A stretch of DNA of 64,000 bases from CAWFPR01 sp963817635 (GTDB taxonomy: Bacteria > Acidobacteriota > Vicinamibacteria > Vicinamibacterales > 2-12-FULL-66-21). Both the position numbers and the translations under genes were made by a program. Under the pieces are notes generated by a model. It searched no databases. It was not told where the DNA came from and saw only the letters and a program-made list of their open reading frames with translations. The stretch is from assembly GCA_963817635.1 (NCBI GenBank), contig CAWFPR010000032.1, forward strand, positions 1 to 64,000, in the 5' to 3' direction. Shown here in pieces: positions 39,463-48,252 of the stretch; the stretch's first letter is position 1, and the number at the start of each line of letters is the position of its first letter.

Positions 39463-41088
39463 ATGCGCAATTCGCGGTTTTTCCCGGTGGCGATCCTGAC
39501 TGTCGTGATTTCGGCACTCGCCGGCGGCTTCTTCGGAAGCGCGCTCATGGCGACCGAGGACGAAATCGACCAGCAGTACCGCGTGTTCACCTCCGCGCTC
39601 GCCGCGATCCAGCGCGAGTATGTCGACGAGGTGCCTTCCGATCGGCTGGTGTACGGCGCGATCGACGGGATGCTGCACACGCTCGACCCGCACTCCAGCT
39701 TCTTCGACCCGAAGGCGTACGCCCAGATGCGCGAACGGCAGGAAGGACGCTACTACGGGCTCGGCATCACGATTCTCCCCGTCGACGGCGACATCACCGT
39801 GATGTCGATTTTCGAGGGGTCGCCCGCCTTCAAGAAGGGGCTGCGCCGCGGCGACGTCATTGCGCGCATCGAAGGCGCCGATGCCAAGGGCATCACGAGC
39901 GACGAAGCCGTGCGCAAGCTGAAGGGGCCCAAGGGCACGACGGTCAATATCTCGATTCGCCGCCACGGATACGACGGGCTGATCGATATGGCGGTCGTGC
40001 GCGACGAGGTGAACATCACCACTGTGCGCGGCACGTTCATGCTCGACAAGGAGACCGGCTACGTCAAGCTGACGGAATTCTCCGAGACGTCGGACCGTGA
40101 ACTGGGTGGTGCGCTCGAGGCGCTGAGCAAACAGGGGATGAAGCGGCTGGTGTTCGACCTGCGCGACAATCCGGGCGGCGCGCTCGACCAGGCCATCCTC
40201 ATCGCAAACCGGTTCCTGCCGCGCGGCGACCTGATCGTCTATACACGGGGGCGCGTGCCGAACGCCGACCAGGACTATCGCGCGACCGAGCAGAGCGCCT
40301 ATACCCACCTGCCCATGGTCACGCTCGTCAATCGCAACAGCGCGAGCGCATCCGAGATCGTCAGCGGCGCATTGCAGGATCACGATCGTTCGCTGGTCGT
40401 CGGCGAGACCACATTCGGCAAGGCGCTCGTGCAGTCGGTCTATCGGATCAGCGAAGGCGCCGGCGTCGCCGTGACGACCGGGCGCTACTACACGCCGAGC
40501 GGGCGGCTGATCCAGCGCCCGTGGGACGGAACCTTCGACGAGTACCTGACCTACACGCTGCGCGATCAGACCGGGGCGCGGCCGCACCAGAGTGCGGAAC
40601 TCAAGTACACCGACGCCGGCCGCAAGGTCTACGGCGGCGGCGGCATCGAACCCGACGACTTCATCCTCGGGTCCGTCGAGGGATTCCATCCGACGCGGTT
40701 CGGCCGCCAGCTCTTCGCCCGCCAGGCGTTCGCCAGCTTCGCCGATCAGTTCACCGCCGAGGGAGACACGAGGATGAGCGCGGCCAACCAGACGCGCAAG
40801 AAGATCTCGCGCGGGTTCGTCGTGACCGACGCGATGCTGAACGATTTCAAGGCGATGCTGGCCACCCAGAAGGTCACGATCGACGAAGACGCGATGGCGA
40901 AAGACGACGCGTTCGTGCGCTCGATGATTCACTTCGAGATCGACTCGGCGCTGTTCGGGATCGACGAGGCGCGCAGGAATCTGATCGCCCACGACCCGCA
41001 GGCGCAGTTCGCGATCAGCCATTTCGACGAGGCCCGGCAGCTGACCGAACTGGCGCGCACGCACGCCGCGAAGGGTGGGGTTCAGTAG
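39463..41088 (+). CDS. ctpA: C-terminal processing protease, S41 family
   Basis: 541 residues. An N-terminal membrane anchor or signal (about 7-29) is followed by a PDZ domain (about 90-170; GLGITI, LRRGDVIARIEG) and the S41 tail-specific protease domain. The Ser/Lys dyad is at Ser295 (NSASASE) and Lys320 (TTFGK), 25 residues apart as in E. coli Prc. DLRDNPGGALD is the conserved core. It acts in the periplasm, trimming or degrading proteins from the C-terminus. ATG 39463 is chosen because the upstream 12 codons lack signal-peptide character. A C-terminal extension of about 150 residues follows the catalytic core. Confidence 0.92.
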   Translation: MRNSRFFPVAILTVVISALAGGFFGSALMATEDEIDQQYRVFTSALAAIQREYVDEVPSDRLVYGAIDGMLHTLDPHSSFFDPKAYAQMRERQEGRYYGLGITILPVDGDITVMSIFEGSPAFKKGLRRGDVIARIEGADAKGITSDEAVRKLKGPKGTTVNISIRRHGYDGLIDMAVVRDEVNITTVRGTFMLDKETGYVKLTEFSETSDRELGGALEALSKQGMKRLVFDLRDNPGGALDQAILIANRFLPRGDLIVYTRGRVPNADQDYRATEQSAYTHLPMVTLVNRNSASASEIVSGALQDHDRSLVVGETTFGKALVQSVYRISEGAGVAVTTGRYYTPSGRLIQRPWDGTFDEYLTYTLRDQTGARPHQSAELKYTDAGRKVYGGGGIEPDDFILGSVEGFHPTRFGRQLFARQAFASFADQFTAEGDTRMSAANQTRKKISRGFVVTDAMLNDFKAMLATQKVTIDEDAMAKDDAFVRSMIHFEIDSALFGIDEARRNLIAHDPQAQFAISHFDEARQLTELARTHAAKGGVQ

Positions 41089-41106
41089 GGCATTTGGCCC
41101 TAGATT
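41086..41106 (+). terminator. Possible weak terminator after ctpA
   Basis: A six-pair stem TAGGGC / GCCCTA with loop ATTTG begins on the ctpA stop codon and is followed by GATTTTGG. The stem is short and the T-run is only four, so efficiency is doubtful. Confidence 0.4.
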
Positions 41107-41112
41107 TTGGGG

Positions 41113-41142
41113 TTGTACTTTGAGCTTGCCCCTAGGTATAGT
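41113..41142 (+). promoter_or_regulatory. Likely promoter of smc
   Basis: TTGTAC (41113-41118), 18-base spacer, TATAGT (41137-41142). The start would be near 41149, giving an untranslated leader of about 208 bases before the smc ATG. That leader (41149-41356) has no other feature I can name, although the frame is open through it. Confidence 0.6.
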
Positions 41143-41356
41143 GGCTTGTTAGACTGACGGCCGTTTGTCGGCATCCAGGGGCCATGCGGCTGTGGGCCGG
41201 ATGCGGGTGCCGGGCGCACGGTCTTGTTCACGTCACCGCTACTCCTCTACAGCACACGTTTTCGAAGCGAACCCAGCCGCTTCCCGGGCGGACGTGTCCT
41301 CCGCCGTCGGTGGAGCGGCTGTTCTGTTTCAGGGCCACCGGAAGGAATTGAACGTC

Positions 41357-44300
41357 ATGCGGTTGCAACGCCTCGAGATAGCCGGATTCAAGAGCTTTCC
41401 TGACCGTTCCGAACTCACCTTCGACCAGGGTGTGACCGCCATTGTCGGTCCCAACGGGTGCGGCAAGAGCAACGTCGTCGATGCCCTCACCTGGGTCCTT
41501 GGCGAACAGAGCGCAAAGAGCCTGCGCGGCGACCGCATGGAAGACGTGATCTTCGGCGGCAGCGATGCCCGCAAGCCCACGGCGGCGGCCGAGGTGCGTC
41601 TTCGGCTCGGCGGCGTGGCCGCGCGGATCCCCGGCAACGGCGTCCGGCGCACGGCGCCGCTCCTCGACGCGGCTGGCGGCCCGGCGCTCGTCGCGGCCGA
41701 CGGCGAGATGCTGGCGGGCGGTCCCGTCGCGCTCGACGACGAGCCGCCGCTCATCGTCCGGGACGTGGAGCTGATGCGGCGCCTGTATCGATCGGGCGAG
41801 AGCGAATACCTGATTGACGGCGAAAGCTGCCGCCTGCGCGACGTACAGGATCTCCTCATGGACGCCGGTCTCGGCATCAAGGCGTATGCGGTGATCGAGC
41901 AGGGCAAGATCGGGCAGATTCTCAGCGCGCGGCCCACCGATCGCCGCCAGCTGATCGAGGAAGCGGCCGGGGTCACGAAGTACAAGAGCCGCCGGCGCGC
42001 CGCAGAGCTGAAGCTCGAGGCCGCGCAGCAGAACCTGACGCGGGTGGACGACATCATTTTCGAGGTCGAGAAGCAGCGCGGCACGCTCAAGCGCCAGGCG
42101 GCCAAGGCCCGCCGCTACAAGCGGCTCCGCGAACAGCTGCGCCGCTGGGAGAAGGTCCAGTTCGCCCAGCGCTACCGGACGCTTGGCGAGGCTATCGATG
42201 CCGCGCGCATGCGCCTGTCCGATGCCCGCGCGCGTGAAGCCGCGGCCGCCGCGCACGTTGCGGAACTCGACGCCACCCTCGAACGGTTGAGGCTCGAACT
42301 CACCGAGGCCGACGGTCGCACCACCGCGGCGCGTGAAGCGGCCCACCACGCGGAACTCGAGAACGGGCGCCTGCAGCAGCAGATCGCGTTCGACCGGCAG
42401 CAGGTCGAGTCGCTCGGCACGGCCGGCGCCGACATCGAGGCGGACGTGCGCGCACTGGAAGCCCGGCGCGAGCCGGCGCGGCTCGAACTGGAGGCCCGGC
42501 GCGACGCGGCCGCCCGCGCCGCGAACGATCGCGAGCGCGCGGCCGACACGTTGCGCGGCGAGGAAGCCGCTTATGAAGATCTGCGGCGGAACATCGAGGG
42601 ACTCGAGGCCGACGTCGAGGCGGCTCGGAGCGAGGTCTTCGCGGCCGTGAACGCCGCCACGGCGCTGCGGCATGCGATGGAGCATGCGGCGGCCTCGCGG
42701 ACGCGGATGGGCGAGCAGATCAACAAGCTCGACATCGAACGCGACGACCTGCGCGTGGAATCCGAGCGGGCCGCCGAGGAGCGCGCCGTCGCGGACGACG
42801 CGAGGCAGCGCGCGCGCGAAGCCATGGAGGCGCTGCGCATCGAACGCGCCGCCCGCGAATCCGAGCTCTCCGGTGCGCGCACGGAACGTGACGGCCGGGG
42901 ACAGGAATTCCGGAACGCCGAGCGCGAACTGGCTGGCGTGCTTGCGCGGCTCAAGTCGCTCGAGGAGCTCGACGCGGCCCACGCGGAGTACGGCGACGGC
43001 GCGCGGACCGTGCTGACCGAGGCGCCCGCCGACGTGGCGCAGCTCGGGTCGGTTGCCGACTACCTCGAGGTCGACGCGCGCGACGAGCGCGCCGTGGAAG
43101 CCTGCCTGGGCGATTTGCTCCAGCACGTCGTGGTGCAGACCCACGCGCAGGCCAGGGCGGGCCTCCGGTTTGCCGAGGAGCGAAATGCGGGGCGGGTTGG
43201 TTTTCTCGTGGCGGCCGTCGAGGGCGTGCCGGGCGATGAGCCGATGTCCGTTCCGGGCCTGACGCCGCTCTCCGGCGTCGTACGTGTGAACGGGCCCGCC
43301 GCCGCGGCAATCCGCGTGGTCCTCACCCACGCGTGGATAGCCGGCAGCTACGAGGAGGCGCGCGAGGCATCGGCTGGTGCGAACGGGCCCGTCGCCACGC
43401 TCGACGGCGCCGTGTTCCGCGGCGCCCATATCGTGGAAGGCGGCGCCCGTGCCGAGGCCAGGGGCATCCTGACCACCAAGCGCGAAATCAAGGAGCTGCG
43501 CGAGCGCGCGGACGTGGAACGCGCCACTGTCGAGCGCCTGCGTGAGGAAATCGCGCGACTCGACCTGACCGTCGCGTCGGCCGAGTCCGCCATTCTCTCG
43601 CTGCAGGCCGAGGTGCACCGCCAGGAGAAAGCGATCGTCGGGTTCGAGCTGCAGGTCGCCGGCGCCCGGGAGACGGCCGATCGAATTGCGCGCAAACAGG
43701 AGCAGATCGCCACCGAGCGCCGCTCGGCCGAAGAGGAGCTGCGCGTCCAGGAGGCTCGGTACGACGAGGCGCGGGAGTCAATCGCGCGGATCCAGTCCGA
43801 GCAGCGCGCGGCTGACGACGTCCTGAATGGCGCCCAGCGGCGGCTGTTCGACGGACGCGAGTCCCTCCAGGCCCAGGCCGGGCGCACCGCCGAAGCCAAG
43901 GCCGCGCACGCCGGCCTCGTCGAGCGCGCCAGCGGCCTGTCGATCGAGATCCAGCGACTCGAGGAGGCCGCTCGAGAGCTCGAAGACCGCCTGGTCGCGC
44001 GGCAGGAAGAGCTCAGCCGGACCGAGGCGCGCCGTCGAGACTTCCAGGCGGCCATCGTCTCCTCGGAAGCGAGGCTCGACGAAGGGCTCCGCGCGTTCGA
44101 TGACCTGCGCGAGCGGGTGCGGCAGGCGGACGAGCAGTCGCAGGAGCTTCGAGCCCGGTTCGACGACATGGAAGCGCGCATCAAGGAAGCCCGCCGCGCG
44201 CTCGAGACCGTGCGCGCCGAGGCCGCGCACCTCGATGTGACCCGCGCGACCGCCGAATCCGACCTCTCGCACCTGGCGTCGTCCTGTGTCGACACGGTGC

Positions 44301-45109
44301 AGGCGACGCTCGACGAGGTGGCTGCCGAAGTGGCCGGCCTCGAGCGGCAGGGCCTCCTCGCCAGTCCGCGTCCCGTGGACGACGCGCCGGATGCGGCGGA
44401 GGTTGACGAGGATGCGGCTGCGCCCGCCGTCGTGGAAGACCCCGTGGCACCCTCGCCCGCCCGCACCATGACGCCGGACGAAATGGTGGCCGACCTGCGT
44501 ACGAAGATCGAACGAATGGGCGCCGTCAACATGATGGCGATCGACCAGTTCGACGACCTCGAGTCTCGCCACACGTTCCTCACCGCGCAGCGCAAGGATC
44601 TCGTCGATTCGATCGCGGCCACCGGCGAAGCCATCAGGAAGATCGACAAGACGACGAGGGAGCGCTTCCGCGAGGCGTTCGCCATCATCAACCAGAACTT
44701 CGAGGGGACCTTCACGACGCTCTTCGGCGGCGGCCGCGCGGGGCTCGTGCTGCTCGACGAGAGCGATCAGCTCGAGAGCGGCATCGACATCATCGCGCAG
44801 CCGCCCGGCAAGCGCCTCCAGAGCGTCCAGCTGCTCTCGGGCGGCGAAAAAGCTCTGACAGCCATGGCGCTGATGTTCGCGATCTTCAAGTTCCGCCCGA
44901 GCCCGTTCTGCCTCCTCGACGAGATCGACGCGCCACTCGACGACGCCAACATCGGACGTTTCGTCGAGATGCTCCAGGGCATGCAGGAGCACACCCAGTT
45001 CATCCTGATCACGCACAACCGGAAGACCATGGAGATCGCGGATCGGCTCTACGGCGTGACGATGGAGGAACCAGGCGTCTCGAAGCTGATCTCGGTGCAG
45101 TTGAACTGA
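41357..45109 (+). CDS. smc: Chromosome segregation protein SMC
   Basis: 1250 residues. SMC dimers organise and segregate the chromosome. The N-terminal ATPase half starts MRLQRLEIAGFKSFPDRSEL and has Walker A GPNGCGKSN (31-39); AYAVIEQGKIGQILSARP carries the Q-loop-side block. Long coiled coils flank the hinge (about 545-700; ADYLEVDARDERAVEACLGDLLQHVVV). The C-terminal half has the signature LLSGGEKALTAMALMFAIF, Walker B FCLLDEIDAPLDDANIGRF and D-loop. ATG 41357 follows AAGGA and matches the family N-terminus; upstream codons do not. scpA and scpB are not in the window. Confidence 0.95.
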   Translation: MRLQRLEIAGFKSFPDRSELTFDQGVTAIVGPNGCGKSNVVDALTWVLGEQSAKSLRGDRMEDVIFGGSDARKPTAAAEVRLRLGGVAARIPGNGVRRTAPLLDAAGGPALVAADGEMLAGGPVALDDEPPLIVRDVELMRRLYRSGESEYLIDGESCRLRDVQDLLMDAGLGIKAYAVIEQGKIGQILSARPTDRRQLIEEAAGVTKYKSRRRAAELKLEAAQQNLTRVDDIIFEVEKQRGTLKRQAAKARRYKRLREQLRRWEKVQFAQRYRTLGEAIDAARMRLSDARAREAAAAAHVAELDATLERLRLELTEADGRTTAAREAAHHAELENGRLQQQIAFDRQQVESLGTAGADIEADVRALEARREPARLELEARRDAAARAANDRERAADTLRGEEAAYEDLRRNIEGLEADVEAARSEVFAAVNAATALRHAMEHAAASRTRMGEQINKLDIERDDLRVESERAAEERAVADDARQRAREAMEALRIERAARESELSGARTERDGRGQEFRNAERELAGVLARLKSLEELDAAHAEYGDGARTVLTEAPADVAQLGSVADYLEVDARDERAVEACLGDLLQHVVVQTHAQARAGLRFAEERNAGRVGFLVAAVEGVPGDEPMSVPGLTPLSGVVRVNGPAAAAIRVVLTHAWIAGSYEEAREASAGANGPVATLDGAVFRGAHIVEGGARAEARGILTTKREIKELRERADVERATVERLREEIARLDLTVASAESAILSLQAEVHRQEKAIVGFELQVAGARETADRIARKQEQIATERRSAEEELRVQEARYDEARESIARIQSEQRAADDVLNGAQRRLFDGRESLQAQAGRTAEAKAAHAGLVERASGLSIEIQRLEEAARELEDRLVARQEELSRTEARRRDFQAAIVSSEARLDEGLRAFDDLRERVRQADEQSQELRARFDDMEARIKEARRALETVRAEAAHLDVTRATAESDLSHLASSCVDTVQATLDEVAAEVAGLERQGLLASPRPVDDAPDAAEVDEDAAAPAVVEDPVAPSPARTMTPDEMVADLRTKIERMGAVNMMAIDQFDDLESRHTFLTAQRKDLVDSIAATGEAIRKIDKTTRERFREAFAIINQNFEGTFTTLFGGGRAGLVLLDESDQLESGIDIIAQPPGKRLQSVQLLSGGEKALTAMALMFAIFKFRPSPFCLLDEIDAPLDDANIGRFVEMLQGMQEHTQFILITHNRKTMEIADRLYGVTMEEPGVSKLISVQLN

Positions 45110-45167
45110 CAGGCCCGAGCCGACAGCCGGCCATCCGGCGTTGCCGGCTCCAGGAACGCCAGGCCCG

Positions 45168-46297
45168 GTGAACGAAGACAAATCGTCGCGCTATCACCGC
45201 CTGCGACGGCGCAGTGCCGTCCTGTCGGGTGTCGTCAGTGCAGTCCTGCTCGTCGCGCTGGTGGCGAGCGGAGCGTCGACGTGGCTTCGCGATGCGGCCA
45301 TGGCGATCGGCGGCGGCACGCCCGCCGGCGTCGTCACGGCCGTGACCTACGTGCTGCTGCTGGCACTGCTCGGAGGAAGCGGCCCTGCTGCCGATCGCGT
45401 TCTACCGTCATTTCCTTCTCGAGCGCCGGTACGACCTCTCTTCGGAGCCCTTCCGAGCCTGGCTCGCCGACCATGCGAGGGCCGCGGCCCTGGGACTGCT
45501 GCTCGCCTCTGCCGGGGCCGGCTGGGTGTACCTGGGCACTGGCGGCGTCACCGGCGTGGTGGTGGTTGATCTCGGCCGCCGGGTTCATGGGGGCGACGCT
45601 CGGGCTCGCCACAATTGCGCCGCTGGTGCTGTTGCCGCTGTTCTACAGGTTCGCACCGCTCGAGAAAGAGGCCCTGCGCGCCCGGCTGGTCGCGCTCTCG
45701 GCGCGCGCGGGTGTGCCGGTGCTCGGCGTCTACGAGTGGTCGCTCGGCGAAAAGACCCGCCGGGCCAATGCCGCGCTCGTCGGCACCGGCGCCACGCGGC
45801 GGATCATCATCTCCGACACGCTGCTGTCGCGGTACTCGGACGACGAGATCGAAGTCATCCTGGCGCACGAGATTGCGCATCACGTGCATCACGACGTCCG
45901 GCATGCGCTGACGTTGGAGTTCGCGCTGCTCCTGGCGAGCTTCGCCGTGGCCGCCGTCGCGCTCGAGTTCGGGTGGCGCCAGGCGGGTCTCGTCTCGCCG
46001 GGAGACGTCGCCGGCCTGCCGCTGCTGCTCATCGCTGGCGGCGCGACGGTGCTGCTGGCCACCCCGCTCGTCAATGCCCTGTCGCGCCGCCACGAGCGCC
46101 GCGCGGACCGCTACGCGCTCGAGCTGACCCGCCGGCCGGCCGCGTTCATCTCCGCGATGCGACGCCTGGCGGCGCAGAACCTCGCCGAGCCGCAGCCGTC
46201 GGCACTGACGGTCTGGCTCTTCCATACCCATCCGCCGATCGAGCAGCGCATCGCCGCCGCGCGGCTCTTCGAACAGGAGGGCGGTCGGGTTCAGTAG
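45168..46297 (+). CDS. M48 family zinc metalloprotease, frameshifted
   Basis: About 376 residues, start GTG 45168. An N-terminal membrane helix (SGVVSAVLLVALVASG) and further helices precede the catalytic part with HEIAHH (zinc HExxH, near 45868) and RRHERRADRYALELTRRP (third-ligand region), then FHTHPPIEQRIAAA. This is the Ste24/HtpX plan of a membrane protease. Frame changes near 45385 and 45560 interrupt the helical half, with readable sequence between them (LLPIAFYRHFLLERRYDLS). The 3' end overlaps the convergent gene by 7 bases. Confidence 0.8.
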
Positions 46298-47604
46298 CTC
46301 ACGCCGATGGCAAACCGCACGGCGTGGGCCGAGTAGCGGTAAAGCGCGCTCGTGGATCGATGCCGCGTGTAGTCGTACGAACCGATCAGATCGATCGCGA
46401 CCGCCCCGGTGCGGGTGGGGACCAGAGGCCAGGTCGTCTCGAGTCGCGCGAGCGCTACCCGATCGCGCCGCAGCACGCCGGCCAGCGTCGCGCCTTCTTC
46501 ATCGAAAGCGCTCGTGGACGGGTAGTTCTTGTCCGCCCACGCCGCGGAGGCTGCCAGCCCGATACCGGACCCGACGATGGAGCGCAGGGTCACCACGCGG
46601 CGGGTCGCGTTGCTGGCGAACGCGTCGTCATAGACGCCGTCGTCGATGAACTGGGCCGGCGTCGCGACCAGCGCGGGTGGCACCGTGCCGGCCACAGCCC
46701 GGTGGCTCACTTCGAACGAGAGACCGGTGCGCGAGGCGAGCGATTGCGCGACGCGCGCCATGAACGTGAGCTGACGTGCGTCCGAACCGGGCGCGCCTGG
46801 CACGACGACCGGCACGAGCATCGCGCCCATTGTTCCGGCCCGCCGGCCCGTTCCCCGCCACGCGGATCCGTCGGCGGGGTCGATCGGCAGGGTCAGGACC
46901 TCGGTCGCACTGGACACGGCAGAGTAGTGCTTCGCGCCGCCGGACACCTCGGCGATGAGCGTCGTGCGCGATTCGAGATTGACGAGCGCGCTCGCAAACA
47001 CGGAGTGCTGGAGCTGGTTCATGGCCGCGAGCGTGGGGAACCGGCGGAGGTCGGCGCGATATCCGCCCCGTATCGTTGTCGCCGTCGCCGGATGCCACTC
47101 CAGGTTGACGAATGCGCCGGCGCCGTTGAAGTTCGCCGCCGACCACGATGTCCCGTTCCGGCGCAGGACACCGTCGATTCCGAGGTACAGGTGGTGCCGC
47201 TTGTCGGTGCCGGCGTCGACACGGTAGGTCGCTCCCGCGCCGTGCGCGAGATACCGCCAGTCGCCGTCAGTCGTGTAGTCGCCGGCGTCGAGCGTGTAGA
47301 AGGCGCGCAGGCGGGTCGAGAGCGCCTGTTGCTCAATCTCCGCCGACACGCTGTAGTCCTGCCGGGCGTCGGCCTCGCCCTGCGTTCCGATACGGCTGAT
47401 GCCGGGGCCGATTGACGCCGCGATAGACGGCTGCGCCGCGGTGTTTCCCGCGAACGCCAGGACAGCGACGAGGACGAGAGCCGCGACCATCGCAGGCGAG
47501 CACGCGATCTCACGCTTGCGCCGGAGGCCGGTCACCACGTGCGACCGCAGATACGCCAGTAGTGCGCGCCGGTTGAAGTGGAGATGGAAAGCGCCCGTCG
47601 GCAT
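46291..47604 (-). CDS. Predicted outer-membrane beta-barrel protein, unknown function
   Basis: 437 residues from ATG 47604. The first 38 residues are basic and unusual; a normal signal peptide begins at ATG 47490 (MVAALVLVAVLAFAGNTAAQ), which may be the true start. The mature part consists of many short alternating strands (RLRAFYTLDAGDY, HHLYLGIDGVLRR, AFVNLEWHPATATTIRGGYRADL) ending in SAHAVRFAIGVSY, an aromatic C-terminus typical of barrels inserted by BamA. No ligand or enzyme motif is seen. It follows the small secreted protein at 47700 in the same direction, after a strong hairpin. Confidence 0.7.
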   Translation of the reverse strand: MPTGAFHLHFNRRALLAYLRSHVVTGLRRKREIACSPAMVAALVLVAVLAFAGNTAAQPSIAASIGPGISRIGTQGEADARQDYSVSAEIEQQALSTRLRAFYTLDAGDYTTDGDWRYLAHGAGATYRVDAGTDKRHHLYLGIDGVLRRNGTSWSAANFNGAGAFVNLEWHPATATTIRGGYRADLRRFPTLAAMNQLQHSVFASALVNLESRTTLIAEVSGGAKHYSAVSSATEVLTLPIDPADGSAWRGTGRRAGTMGAMLVPVVVPGAPGSDARQLTFMARVAQSLASRTGLSFEVSHRAVAGTVPPALVATPAQFIDDGVYDDAFASNATRRVVTLRSIVGSGIGLAASAAWADKNYPSTSAFDEEGATLAGVLRRDRVALARLETTWPLVPTRTGAVAIDLIGSYDYTRHRSTSALYRYSAHAVRFAIGVSY

Positions 47605-47641
47605 GATCGTGAACTCCGCGTGTGTCGGGTGTCGTGACGTC

Positions 47642-47676
47642 TGCGTTCGCGGGCCTTCGTCAGGCCCGCGAACGCA
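47642..47676. other. Perfect 15-bp inverted repeat
   Basis: TGCGTTCGCGGGCCT pairs perfectly with 47662-47676 around a five-base loop (TCGTC). It lies in the 95-base gap between two minus-strand genes. There is no T-run on either strand, so it may slow or stop transcription, or protect the 3' end of the upstream message, rather than be a standard terminator. Confidence 0.6.
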
Positions 47677-47699
47677 CCTCTTCGAGCGGCCAGCCCGGG

Positions 47700-48047
47700 C
47701 TAGCCGCGTCCGCCCCTTCGCTGGGAGCCGCGGGCCTGCCCGGTGCCGGTGCACGTGCCGGTGCAGACGCCGGCGCCTCGGCCCGCGCCGTAGCCGGTGC
47801 CGTCCTTCGGTCCGATGCCGTTGTTGCCGGTGCCGTCGCCGGGGCCGCGACCCCGGCGCACGCCCTGCCGTCCGGCGCCCTGGCGCGCCTGGAGGTTGTC
47901 GCAGATGCCGTCTCCGTTGGCGTCCACGAAGTTCGGGCCCACGCTCTGTCCGGCGGGGGGCGTTGTGGGTGCCGGCGGTTGCTGCGCCAGCGCGACCGAG
48001 GTGCCGAGGAGCAGCAGCCCCAGCGAGGTGAGAATCATGCGTTTCAT
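47700..48047 (-). CDS. Small secreted EF-hand-like Gly/Arg-rich protein
   Basis: 115 residues. A signal peptide (MKRMILTSLGLLLLGTSVALA) is followed by a Pro/Thr linker, then FVDANGDGICDNLQ, a single DxNxDG calcium-binding-type loop, and a tail almost entirely of Gly, Arg, Thr and Asp (GPGDGTGNNGIGPKDGTGYG) with a CTGTCTGTG motif holding two cysteines; the protein ends in RRGGRG. No family is recognised beyond the calcium loop. It has a sigma-54-type promoter (48101-48116), and GGAG lies about ten bases before the ATG. The NtrC-type two-component genes immediately upstream are the obvious candidate regulators. Confidence 0.75.
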   Translation of the reverse strand: MKRMILTSLGLLLLGTSVALAQQPPAPTTPPAGQSVGPNFVDANGDGICDNLQARQGAGRQGVRRGRGPGDGTGNNGIGPKDGTGYGAGRGAGVCTGTCTGTGQARGSQRRGGRG

Positions 48048-48100
48048 GGTGTGCTCCGTTGAAATCCGGCTACATCCTGTCGCCGGCTGGCACTCCAGGG

Positions 48101-48116
48101 AGCATCAGCGATGCCA
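48101..48116 (-). promoter_or_regulatory. Sigma-54-type promoter of the small secreted protein
   Basis: Minus strand TGGCAT-N5-ATGCT has the -24 GG and -12 GC elements 12 bases apart. The predicted start is near 48091, about 44 bases before the ATG at 48047, leaving room for the GGAG ribosome site. An NtrC-family activator gene ends 137 bases upstream. Confidence 0.6.
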
Positions 48117-48137
48117 CGCGGGCCGGAACAGAGCCTG

Positions 48138-48154
48138 ACAACGTAACTCGTTGT
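48138..48154. promoter_or_regulatory. Dyad ACAACG-N5-CGTTGT, possible activator site
   Basis: A perfect six-base inverted repeat with a five-base centre (TAACT), centred about 55 bases upstream of the predicted sigma-54 start. NtrC-type activators bind such dyads, though usually a little farther away. Assignment to the neighbouring regulator is inference. Confidence 0.4.
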
Positions 48155-48252
48155 GATTCAATATGTTACAGGCATTTACTGGCGGCGGGGCCGACGGGGG
48201 ACGCCCGGGTGACGACCGGTTGGTCGAAGGCCATCGACCATCTGGTCGAACG

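Noticed and set aside
48088..48106. A plus-strand sigma-54 promoter starting TGGCAC
   Set aside because: There is no GC at the -12 position with correct spacing, and no plus-strand gene follows.
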